14,470 nucleotides of DNA, from positions 1 to 14,470 of the forward strand of contig VSPO01000089.1 in the NCBI GenBank assembly GCA_009775375.1, read 5' to 3'. Numbering within the stretch: the first letter of the stretch is position 1; each line of letters begins with the position of its first letter. Of the stretch, positions 1 to 7,765 are shown piece after piece. The DNA is from Muribaculaceae bacterium. GTDB lineage: Bacteria > Bacteroidota > Bacteroidia > Bacteroidales > Muribaculaceae. The notes under the pieces were generated by a model that had not been told where the DNA came from, ran no database searches, and saw only the letters and a list, made by a program, of their open reading frames with translations. The position numbers and the translations under genes are program-made.

Positions 1-26
1 CTCCTTCAACACTTTGGCTGAGGGTT

Positions 27-50
27 TGTTATGCCCTATAACATTTTTTT
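27..50 (+). terminator. weak candidate terminator of an upstream gene
   Basis: A 6-bp stem (27-32 with 38-43, loop 33-37) is followed directly by seven T residues (44-50). This has the layout of a rho-independent terminator for plus-strand transcription entering from left of the window. The stem is AT-rich and short. No gene ending here can be recognised in the first 26 bases, so this is a tentative call. Confidence 0.25.
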
Positions 51-72
51 AATTCTAATTTTAAACAGTTTC

Positions 73-351
73 TTAGAAATTGAATTTTTCTATCGACATT
101 GTGGCGATTTTCTGTAGTTTGGGCACGAGGTCGAGGAAATGGTCGGTCTGCATGTGTGCCTTGAGGTCCTCCTCTGTAGCCCATGTCTCGCATATCATCA
201 TGTGATTGTCTACTGTGGTGGACTCGAAGAGGTCGTAAGCGATGCAGCCTTTGTCGTGGCGTGATCTCTCTACGAGCTCTGTGCCGACGAATTTAAATGC
301 CTCTTTCTTCTGAACGTCTTCCAATAGGAAGAAACAATTTAGTCTTATCAT
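73..351 (-). CDS. putative ABM-domain (quinol monooxygenase-like) protein
   Basis: This 92-aa protein has the length and pattern of single-domain antibiotic biosynthesis monooxygenase (ABM, YgiN-type) proteins. These small ferredoxin-like proteins dimerise, and some oxidise quinols or other aromatic compounds without cofactor. Visible family features are an N-terminal strand with the segment RLNCFFL, a central helix, the GCIAYDLFES strand, and the C-terminal part ICETWATEEDLKAHMQTDHF, which is typical of the family. No signal peptide or membrane segment is seen, so it is probably cytoplasmic. The start at 351 gives the normal family length. It lies downstream of dnaK on the same strand, but a terminator separates the two, so it is probably transcribed alone. 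I see no convincing promoter box in 352-458. The substrate cannot be inferred. Confidence 0.75.
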   Translation of the reverse strand: MIRLNCFFLLEDVQKKEAFKFVGTELVERSRHDKGCIAYDLFESTTVDNHMMICETWATEEDLKAHMQTDHFLDLVPKLQKIATMSIEKFNF

Positions 352-458
352 TTTTCTTTGTGTGTTTTTGATTTACGGGAATCGGTTTGTGGGCATGAAT
401 CATATGCCTATCGCATTGGGATTCTATGCCTTTTTGCCGTAAAAGGGAACTGTAAGGG

Positions 459-501
459 AAAAAGCAACGGCGAGCGGCGTTGGATGGCCTGCTCGCCGTT
501 G
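459..501 (-). terminator. rho-independent terminator of dnaK
   Basis: An 11-bp GC-rich perfect stem (465-475 with 491-501) lies 28 bp past the dnaK stop. On the minus strand it is followed by a T tract (the complement of A459-A463). This insulates dnaK from the small gene at 73-351. Confidence 0.8.
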
Positions 502-529
502 TCTGTGTAAGATTATTCTGTATCTCGGA

Positions 530-2431
<1,902 letters not shown>

Positions 2432-2540
2432 GATATATCTAAAATTTGAGTTTATAATTTATTCTTATTTATATTGAGGAGAAGGAGTAAGCTTGGAAAT
2501 TGAATGCTTGCTCGTTTCTTCCGTTCATTCAATTTATAAA

Positions 2541-2568
2541 CAAATAGCGTGCTAAAAGTTTCAAACAA
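2541..2568 (-). promoter_or_regulatory. possible dnaK promoter
   Basis: On the minus strand a TTG (complement of 2566-2568) lies 19 bp before TATTTG (complement of 2541-2546). This resembles the Bacteroidetes TTTG/TAnnTTTG promoter, but the -7 box is two bases short. It would give a 5' leader of about 100 nt. The rest of the 382-bp interval 2432-2813 holds an inverted repeat at 2644-2659 and the spt promoter, and I see no gene in it. Confidence 0.25.
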
Positions 2569-2643
2569 GTCCGGATTTTTAATTCAAATTTATAAGAATA
2601 TGAAAATAGCGGACTTAAAGAGAGGCAGAAGAGAGGGAGAGGA

Positions 2644-2659
2644 TTGACAAAAATGTCAA
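2644..2659. repeat. 16-bp inverted repeat between dnaK and spt
   Basis: Perfect 6-bp arms TTGACA and TGTCAA are separated by AAAA. It lies about 60 bp upstream of the predicted spt -7 box. The symmetry and size fit a dimeric repressor site, but it could also be chance in an A-rich region. No T tract follows that would make it a terminator. Confidence 0.35.
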
Positions 2660-2719
2660 AAAAGCCTGCCAAACGCATAAAAAAGAGGGAGGGGTGGTGA
2701 AATATTCTAAAAAAATGGT

Positions 2720-2727
2720 TAACTTTG
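2720..2727 (+). promoter_or_regulatory. -7 box of the spt promoter
   Basis: TAACTTTG is an exact match to the Bacteroidetes -7 consensus TAnnTTTG. The -33 region is poor (GTGA near 2697). Transcription would begin near 2734, leaving a leader of about 80 nt before the start at 2814. This placement argues against the in-frame upstream ATG at 2736 as the true start. Confidence 0.55.
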
Positions 2728-2813
2728 CAGCCTGAATGTGTCCCGGCCGCTTGGATAGCGGTGTGAGCCATAGTGTCCACAGGGAAGTTCAGCAAGCAAA
2801 CACCTTGAACAGT

Positions 2814-4001
2814 ATGAAGCTTTTACAAGAGAAATTGTCGCGCTACGATGCCCCGCAAAAAGCAATGGCAGCCGGCGTATATCCCTATTTCAGGCCCATA
2901 TCGAGCGAGCAGAACACGGAAGTGCTGATGAACGGCAAAAAAGTCCTGATGTTCGGATCCAACAGCTATATGGGGCTTACGAACCATCCCAAAGTGATTG
3001 AAGCCGCAATCAATGCGACTAAAAAATATGGCACTGGTATGGCAGGCTCGCCGTTTCTTAACGGCACGCTTGACATTCATAAGCAGCTTGAAGCCAGACT
3101 CGCTGAATATGTCGGCAAGGAAGACGCGATGCTTTTCAGCACCGGATTCGGAGTCAATCTTGGAGTGGTCTCTACCCTGACGGGAAGAGAAGACTACGTT
3201 ATCCTCGATGAGCAAGACCATGCTTCTATTATAGAGGGAAGGCGATTGTCGTTTTCCAACTATCTGAAATATAAGCATAATGATATGGAGAGCCTTGAGG
3301 CACAGCTCAAGAAATGCGAGCCCGACAAGGTGAAGTTGATCGTGACCGACGGAGTCTTTTCCATGGAAGGCGACGTGGCCAATCTTCCAGAGATTGTCAG
3401 GCTTGCAAAAAAATACAATGCCTCGGTCATGGTTGATGAGGCTCACGGCATAGGAGTCTTCGGAAAGGGTGGACGCGGCACGTGTGACCATTTCGGGGTC
3501 ACAGAGGACGTGGATTTGATTATGGGTACGTTCAGCAAGTCGTTTGCTTCGCTTGGAGGATTCATAGCCACCGACAAATCAGTCACTAATTTCTTGCGCC
3601 ATCACACACGTGCCTACATTTTTACGGCGAGCATCACCCCGGCTTCCACTGCCGCTGTCAATGCCGCCCTCGACATTATGATATCCGAGCCAGAGCGTCA
3701 GGAGCATCTTTGGAATATAACCAACTATGCTCTTGAACAGTTCAGGAATCTCGGATGCGAAATCGGCAATACTTCCACACCGATTATTCCGCTCTTTATC
3801 CGCGATGACTATAAGACTTTCCACGTCACGAGAGATCTTCTTGACGAAGGGGTGTTTGTCAATCCTGTCGTGACTCCCGCAGTGGCTCCCCACGACACGC
3901 TGATCCGCTACTCGCTTATGGCTACGCACACCAAGGAACAGGTGGAGCGTTCGATAGAGGCGATAGAGAAGGTGTTCAAGCGTTATGGCATTATTGGCTG
4001 A
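2814..4001 (+). CDS. spt: serine palmitoyltransferase (alpha-oxoamine synthase family)
   Basis: PLP enzyme of the alpha-oxoamine synthase family. It most closely resembles the Bacteroides serine palmitoyltransferase, which condenses serine with a fatty acyl-CoA to 3-ketosphinganine, the first step of sphingolipid synthesis. The 395-aa length is right for the soluble bacterial form. The PLP-stacking His136 (in EQDHAS), Asp208 and His211 (in DEAHG) and the Schiff-base Lys242 (in GTFSKS) are all visible. The His-to-Lys spacing of 106 residues is the same as I recall for the Sphingomonas enzyme. I chose the ATG at 2814 because the protein then begins MKLLQEKLSRYD, as in relatives. The ATG at 2736 would add 26 unrelated residues and sits at the predicted transcription start. 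Related family members are 2-amino-3-ketobutyrate CoA ligase (Kbl) and BioF. The N-terminal and FSMEGD-region sequence favour SPT. It is a single gene with its own promoter and terminator. Confidence 0.88.
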   Translation: MKLLQEKLSRYDAPQKAMAAGVYPYFRPISSEQNTEVLMNGKKVLMFGSNSYMGLTNHPKVIEAAINATKKYGTGMAGSPFLNGTLDIHKQLEARLAEYVGKEDAMLFSTGFGVNLGVVSTLTGREDYVILDEQDHASIIEGRRLSFSNYLKYKHNDMESLEAQLKKCEPDKVKLIVTDGVFSMEGDVANLPEIVRLAKKYNASVMVDEAHGIGVFGKGGRGTCDHFGVTEDVDLIMGTFSKSFASLGGFIATDKSVTNFLRHHTRAYIFTASITPASTAAVNAALDIMISEPERQEHLWNITNYALEQFRNLGCEIGNTSTPIIPLFIRDDYKTFHVTRDLLDEGVFVNPVVTPAVAPHDTLIRYSLMATHTKEQVERSIEAIEKVFKRYGIIG

Positions 4002-4059
4002 TATAATCAGGTCATAAATTTTATCAAGGTATAGGAATTTGTCGAATCCAGACATTCTT

Positions 4060-4094
4060 AAAATAAGAGGTCACCGATTGGTGCCTCTTATTTT
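4060..4094 (+). terminator. rho-independent terminator of spt
   Basis: An 11-bp outer stem (4060-4070 with 4084-4094) encloses an inner CACC/GGTG pairing (4072-4075 with 4080-4083). The right arm ends in TTATTTT and the left arm begins AAAATAA, so it could also act on the other strand. It lies 58 bp after the spt stop. Confidence 0.8.
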
Positions 4095-4196
4095 GTGTAG
4101 ACCTACACCGTAATCTGTCTTTTAGAAAGCAAGTGTAGAGGTGGGAATGTTGGTCGTAGTGCTTTAAAAATATAGGGCACAATAAAAAAATATGAC

Positions 4197-4227
4197 TTTG
4201 AGAATAAATAATTGCCAAATAATTTTG
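4197..4227 (+). promoter_or_regulatory. promoter of the pRiA4b ORF-3-like gene
   Basis: TTTG (4197-4200), a 19-bp spacer, then TAATTTTG (4220-4227) is a full match to the Bacteroidetes promoter consensus. The predicted start of transcription is near 4234, giving a leader of about 70 nt. The rest of the 304-bp gap 4002-4305 holds the spt terminator and a small GTGTAG/CTACAC symmetry at 4095-4108. I see no gene there. Confidence 0.75.
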
Positions 4228-4305
4228 TGCCAAAGAGGAAATGAATTAATTTCGCGTCAGAAATAGAAATAATCAACAAAAGAAAAATTCAGTCATTATT
4301 AAGCT

Positions 4306-4845
4306 ATGGTATATAAGTTCAAATTGGTTAGTGATGAGGTGAGCAATTTTTCTCGGGAAATAGAGATAGATGCCAATTCCTCCTTCCTTCAGCTTCGCAA
4401 TGCGATTCTCGACAGTGTGGACTATACGAAAGACGATATCGACTCGTTCTTTCTGTGTGATGACGAATGGCAGCGACAAGAGGAAATCACGCTCGAAGAC
4501 ATGGGCAGCTCCAGCGACCAGGACATCTGGATTATGGAAGACACTCCGCTCAACGAATTGATTGAGGAGGAGGGCCAGAAGCTCGTATTCGTTTTCAATT
4601 ATCTGACGGAGAGGTCATTTTTTATGGAAATGAAGGAGGCAATTCCCGGACGCACACTGCGCGATCCTATTTGCACAGTGAAACGCGGCAAGGCTCCTGA
4701 GCAAGTAATAGATTATGATGAATTTGAAAAGCAGATAGATCAATCCGCAAAGTTGGAGGATCTTGATATAGAGGATCTGTATGGCGACTCTCAGTTTACT
4801 GAGGAGGAGCTTGGCAGCGGCTTTGACGACCTTTCTCTCAACTAA
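4306..4845 (+). CDS. pRiA4b ORF-3-like (IS1096 passenger TnpR family) protein
   Basis: A 179-aa very acidic protein resembling the Bacteroidales members of the plasmid pRiA4b ORF-3-like family. This family has a beta-grasp-like fold and is often named after an IS1096 passenger gene. The N-terminal strand MVYKFKL, the segment REIEIDANSSFLQLRNAIL, and the FFLCDDEW and LVFVFNYLTERSFFMEM segments fit that family. The C-terminal 50 residues are rich in Asp/Glu and probably disordered. No signal peptide, membrane segment or catalytic motif is seen. The family function is unknown. Despite the family name, there is no transposase, terminal repeat or target duplication here, so it looks like a stable chromosomal gene. 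It has its own promoter at 4197-4227 and a terminator 10 bp after the stop. Confidence 0.8.
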   Translation: MVYKFKLVSDEVSNFSREIEIDANSSFLQLRNAILDSVDYTKDDIDSFFLCDDEWQRQEEITLEDMGSSSDQDIWIMEDTPLNELIEEEGQKLVFVFNYLTERSFFMEMKEAIPGRTLRDPICTVKRGKAPEQVIDYDEFEKQIDQSAKLEDLDIEDLYGDSQFTEEELGSGFDDLSLN

Positions 4846-4855
4846 TAGAAGCCTC

Positions 4856-4887
4856 ACACCGTAGCCCCAAAATTGCGGCTACGGTGT
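4856..4887. terminator. shared terminator between convergent genes
   Basis: A perfect 11-bp GC-rich stem (4856-4866 with 4877-4887, 10-nt loop) fills the short gap between the stop of the plus-strand gene (4845) and the stop of the minus-strand gene (4893). The tract after it on the plus strand is only moderately T-rich (TGTTCTC). It probably blocks read-through in both directions. Confidence 0.65.
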
Positions 4888-4892
4888 TGTTC

Positions 4893-5234
4893 TCAGTCCC
4901 TGCCGAATATTCTTGAAAAGAGGGATTTCGGCTTTTCCGGTTTTATGTGCACTCTCATTTGATTGTCTTCCTTTCCAAGGAAAAGGATATGATTTCTGAA
5001 TACGAAAGCCACCATTTTGTCAAACTCGAGCACTGCGTTCAAACTTCTGACGAGAAAACGTCGGAAAGGGTTGAATTCGTCGAGGTCGTCGATTATTATC
5101 TCTTTATCCTCAAGCCTTATGCGGTGGTTCTCGACCAGCATGGGGATGAAATAATCCAGTCTTAGTTCCTCATCGTTGGCATGAGGCTTGCTGAACTTTT
5201 TATATATTTCTTTGATTACGTTGTCAGTTATCAT
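4893..5234 (-). CDS. hypothetical protein, 113 aa
   Basis: I do not recognise a named family. It resembles small uncharacterised proteins that I believe occur in other Bacteroidales. The protein begins MITDNVIKEIYKKF. It has an acidic middle (EDKEIIIDDLDEFNPF), then two hydrophobic strand-like segments, AVLEFDKMVAFVF and HILFLGKEDNQMRVHI. It ends in a basic tail with KSLFSRIFGRD, which could form a short amphipathic helix. There is no signal peptide or transmembrane helix. The alternating strands suggest a small folded domain. It is a single gene between the hairpin at 5377-5407 and the terminator at 4856-4887, with a candidate promoter at 5302-5332. That independent transcription supports it as a real gene. 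Confidence 0.65.
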   Translation of the reverse strand: MITDNVIKEIYKKFSKPHANDEELRLDYFIPMLVENHRIRLEDKEIIIDDLDEFNPFRRFLVRSLNAVLEFDKMVAFVFRNHILFLGKEDNQMRVHIKPEKPKSLFSRIFGRD

Positions 5235-5301
5235 AGGCGGAAAAGAATGAAGCTGCCTTTATTTGGATTCGGTTCGGGGAGAGCCTTTCATGGGAGAAGA
5301 A

Positions 5302-5332
5302 TGAATTTAACCATTCCCCCCTAAGTTTCAAA
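5302..5332 (-). promoter_or_regulatory. candidate promoter of the 113-aa gene
   Basis: On the minus strand TTTG (complement of 5329-5332) is followed after exactly 19 bp by TAAATTCA (complement of 5302-5309), which matches TAnnTTTG at six of eight positions. The leader would be about 60 nt. The -33 box lies in a 13-bp sequence that also occurs upstream of dnaK. Confidence 0.4.
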
Positions 5333-5376
5333 CAAACGCGCCGCAGATTTGTTCGCTTATGGCGGCTGTATATGTC

Positions 5377-5407
5377 GGGGGGATGCGTTTTGTTATCGCA
5401 TCCCCCC
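5377..5407 (-). terminator. strong hairpin ending the decarboxylase operon
   Basis: An 11-bp perfect stem with six consecutive G:C pairs (5377-5387 with 5397-5407, 9-nt loop) lies 41 bp past the mmdB stop. Its position suggests transcript end or 3'-end protection. It lacks a T tract on the minus strand, so it may act as a stability hairpin rather than a simple intrinsic terminator. Confidence 0.55.
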
Positions 5408-5448
5408 ATCATATTTAAAACTTAAGCTAAGGAATAAGCTGTCGAGGA

Positions 5449-6621
5449 TTACCCAAGGAAGCTCAGGATAACGCCTGCTGCCACGGCAGAACCAATCACT
5501 CCGGCTACGTTCGGACCCATCGCGTGCATCAGAAGATAGTTGGAGGGATCGTATTCAAGACCGAGATTATTGGAAATTCTTGCGGCCATCGGCACGGCTG
5601 AAACGCCCGCATTTCCAATGAGCGGATTGATTTTCTTATCTTTCTTCAGGAAGAGGTTGAAAACTTTCACCGACAGTACGCCTGCTGAAGAGGCAAGGAT
5701 AAATGCCAGGAATCCAAGGCCGAAGATAAAAAGCGTGTCGAGAGTAAGGAATCTGTCGGCTTGTGTGGATGCACCCACAGTGAGCCCGAGAAGGATTGTG
5801 ACGATGTCTGTCATGGCGTTGCTTGCAGTCTTGGCAAGACGTGTCGTCACACCACTCTCACGAAGAAGATTTCCAAAGAAAAGCATGCCAAGCAGAGGAA
5901 TGCCCGAGGGCACTACGAAACACGTCAGTAGAAGGCCTACAATCGGGAATATGATTTTCTCGTTCTGGCTTACTACCCTGACCGGTTTCATCTTGATTTT
6001 GCGTTCTTTATCGTTGGTGAAGAGACGCATCAACGGGGGTTGGATGAGCGGAATCAAAGCCATATAGGAATATGCCGAGACCGCCACGGCTCCAAGAAGC
6101 GCGGGATTGAGTTTCGATGTGGTGAAGATAGCAGTCGGACCGTCGGCTCCTCCGATGATGGCGACGCAACCTGCAGAAAGAGGGTCGAATCCTAAAAGAA
6201 GGGCAAGCATGTAGGCGCCGAAAATACCAAACTGTGCGCAAGCACCGATAATCATTAGTTTGGGATTGGCAAGGAGAGCCGAGAAGTCGGTCATGGCTCC
6301 GATGCCAAGGAAGATAAGGGGCGGATACCAACCCTTTTCTACACCATTGTAGAGAATGTTGAGCACTGATCCCGATTCATAGATGCCAATCTCCATTCCT
6401 TCCTGAAAAGGAATATTTCCGATAAGCATGCCGAATCCGATAGGGACGAGAAGGAGCGGCTCAAAATTCTTTTTAATTGCCAGCCAAACGAAGAAGCAAC
6501 CGATGGCGAGCATCACCAGGTTGGTCCATTCGCAGTTGTAGAAACCTGTGAATTCCCAGAACGAGCGTATCGTCTGCATCATGAATTCACCAAACGAATA
6601 AGTTGAATCAGCTAAAATCAT
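5449..6621 (-). CDS. mmdB: sodium-translocating decarboxylase beta subunit (methylmalonyl-CoA decarboxylase beta)
   Basis: Integral membrane subunit that decarboxylates the carboxybiotin delivered by the carrier protein and couples this to sodium export. The 390-aa protein has many hydrophobic segments and the family motifs. GGADGPTAIF at 157-166 holds Asp160, matching the essential aspartate of K. pneumoniae OadB. GNAGVSAVPMAARIS is at about 336-350, and HAMGPNVAGVIGSAVAAG is near the C-terminus. It is the last gene of the operon, 26 bp after the biotin carrier. The first ATG at 6621 is used. An internal start at residue 14 or 15 (MMQTIRSF) is possible. Oxaloacetate and glutaconyl-CoA decarboxylases share this subunit. 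The neighbouring epimerase and acyl-CoA carboxyltransferase favour methylmalonyl-CoA as the substrate. Confidence 0.93.
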   Translation of the reverse strand: MILADSTYSFGEFMMQTIRSFWEFTGFYNCEWTNLVMLAIGCFFVWLAIKKNFEPLLLVPIGFGMLIGNIPFQEGMEIGIYESGSVLNILYNGVEKGWYPPLIFLGIGAMTDFSALLANPKLMIIGACAQFGIFGAYMLALLLGFDPLSAGCVAIIGGADGPTAIFTTSKLNPALLGAVAVSAYSYMALIPLIQPPLMRLFTNDKERKIKMKPVRVVSQNEKIIFPIVGLLLTCFVVPSGIPLLGMLFFGNLLRESGVTTRLAKTASNAMTDIVTILLGLTVGASTQADRFLTLDTLFIFGLGFLAFILASSAGVLSVKVFNLFLKKDKKINPLIGNAGVSAVPMAARISNNLGLEYDPSNYLLMHAMGPNVAGVIGSAVAAGVILSFLG

Positions 6622-6647
6622 AACTTGAGATGTGTGAGTTCAGCCAA

Positions 6648-7097
6648 TTATTCAATCACCAGGATGTCGCCGTCCTGAGGCACGGCGTCGCCTACGTTGG
6701 CAATAATCCTGACCACTTTTCCACTGCTGGGGGAATGAATGTCGTTTTCCATCTTCATGGCTTCAAGCACGCAGACCGTGTCTCCGGCGTTGACCATGTC
6801 GCCAACTTTCACGGAGTAGCTCATGATGGTGCCGGGCAGTGGGGCTTTGACCACGTGAGCGCCGGCGGAAGCTGATGTCGGCGTGGCGATTATTTTCTCT
6901 CCGCTTTCGGTGCGAGGAGCGGGTTTTGGGCTCTTGACCGGCTGTGATACGCTTGTCTTGCGTGCGGGCTCCTTGTCGAGCTCAACTGTGTAGGGGGTGC
7001 CGTTCACTTCAACTTGCACGTTATTGTCTACCAATTCTCCAACTTTTACGGTGAACTTCGTGCCGTTGATCTTATATTTGTATTCTTTGAATTTCAT
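6648..7097 (-). CDS. mmdC: biotin carboxyl carrier subunit of the decarboxylase
   Basis: A 149-aa biotin carrier. The N-terminal part (1-40) has short strands resembling the start of related decarboxylase gamma/alpha-C subunits. A Pro/Ala/Ser/Lys-rich flexible linker spans about 43-80. A biotinyl domain runs from about 81 to the end. The biotinylation motif EAMKM is at 112-116, with Lys115 as the modified residue. The residue runs KAPLPGTI and GDILVIE are typical of this domain. It shuttles the carboxyl group from MmdA to MmdB. The holoenzyme needs a biotin protein ligase, which is not in the window. It lies 31 bp after the OadG-like gene and 26 bp before mmdB, consistent with co-transcription. 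Confidence 0.93.
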   Translation of the reverse strand: MKFKEYKYKINGTKFTVKVGELVDNNVQVEVNGTPYTVELDKEPARKTSVSQPVKSPKPAPRTESGEKIIATPTSASAGAHVVKAPLPGTIMSYSVKVGDMVNAGDTVCVLEAMKMENDIHSPSSGKVVRIIANVGDAVPQDGDILVIE

Positions 7098-7128
7098 AAT
7101 GGTGATGATGTCTAATCAAATCATGGAT

Positions 7129-7731
7129 TCAGAATGCGGAACGTCCGGGCTGGTTCTTATGAAGCTCGGGCATTTGTCGCAGGTTGTAGATTTTCGAGTT
7201 CCAGGGCGAATAGGCGCGTTTCATTCTCCTGATGGTGAGGATGGTGTCCTCCATGTCGTGGCCGTCGCCAAAATGCTCGGAAAGAGCTAATCCTATCGCT
7301 GCGATAGTGTCGCCCGAATCCACTTCGGCATGATGTTTTTCCAAAGGAGCTGTCGTCGAGTTTTTCACTGTCTGGAGCTTCTTCTTAGAGATGAGAGCTT
7401 CGGAAATTTTTCCAAAACATAGGAACAGAATCGAGAGGATGGCAAGAGCAGAGACAACAATCACCATAGCGATTATCGTGATAGCGCCTCCCCATGAATC
7501 ATTGACGGCGGCATTATGGGCCTTCTCCGCCTGGGTCATCTTTCTTGCTATCGGGCTCTCCTCCACGTAATCCACTTCCTCACTCGGAACGGTCTGGGCC
7601 GGAACGGCATATTGCTCGCCGACCTTTTCGATTTCAACAGAGTCGGCGCTTATGTCCCGGCCTGCGGGAGCCGCTATTGTGCTTCCCGCAAAGGCCAGGC
7701 ATAATGCCGCTGTCAGAAAATACTTTTTCAT
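7129..7731 (-). CDS. OadG-like small membrane subunit of the decarboxylase
   Basis: A 200-aa protein of the OadG (decarboxylase gamma / methylmalonyl-CoA decarboxylase delta) type, which anchors and stabilises the complex at the membrane. The longer frame begins at 7836, but I chose the ATG at 7731. The protein then starts with a clear signal-peptide-like stretch (MKKYFLTAALCLAFAGSTIAA, cleavage near 20-21) and no longer overlaps mmdA. An acidic, probably periplasmic segment (25-60) follows, then one transmembrane helix at about 81-107 (GGAITIIAMVIVV onward), and a cytoplasmic tail. The tail ends with the conserved pattern DTIAAIGLAL (141-150) and RAYSPWNSKIYNLRQ (172-186). It is longer than the classical 80-100 aa OadG, as is usual in Bacteroidales. 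It could be called mmdD by position. Confidence 0.85.
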   Translation of the reverse strand: MKKYFLTAALCLAFAGSTIAAPAGRDISADSVEIEKVGEQYAVPAQTVPSEEVDYVEESPIARKMTQAEKAHNAAVNDSWGGAITIIAMVIVVSALAILSILFLCFGKISEALISKKKLQTVKNSTTAPLEKHHAEVDSGDTIAAIGLALSEHFGDGHDMEDTILTIRRMKRAYSPWNSKIYNLRQMPELHKNQPGRSAF

Positions 7732-7765
7732 ATGTATTGACAAGTATGACAGAGGTGAGGGTAAA

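Noticed and set aside
2550..2560. GTGCTAA, one half of a CIRCE heat-shock operator, upstream of dnaK
   Set aside because: The matching left half (TTAGCACTC, 9 bp away) is absent. A 7-bp half-site alone is not evidence for HrcA control.
2736..2813. Upstream in-frame extension of spt
   Set aside because: It begins at the predicted transcription start and adds residues unlike any SPT N-terminus.
4095..4108. GTGTAG-AC-CTACAC symmetry and a nearby extra GTGTAG
   Set aside because: The two-base loop cannot form a good RNA hairpin, and it directly follows the spt terminator; likely chance.
4024..4233. 69-aa minus-strand open frame between spt and the next gene
   Set aside because: It runs through the spt terminator and over the promoter of the following gene, with a low-complexity, Cys/His/Ser-rich composition.
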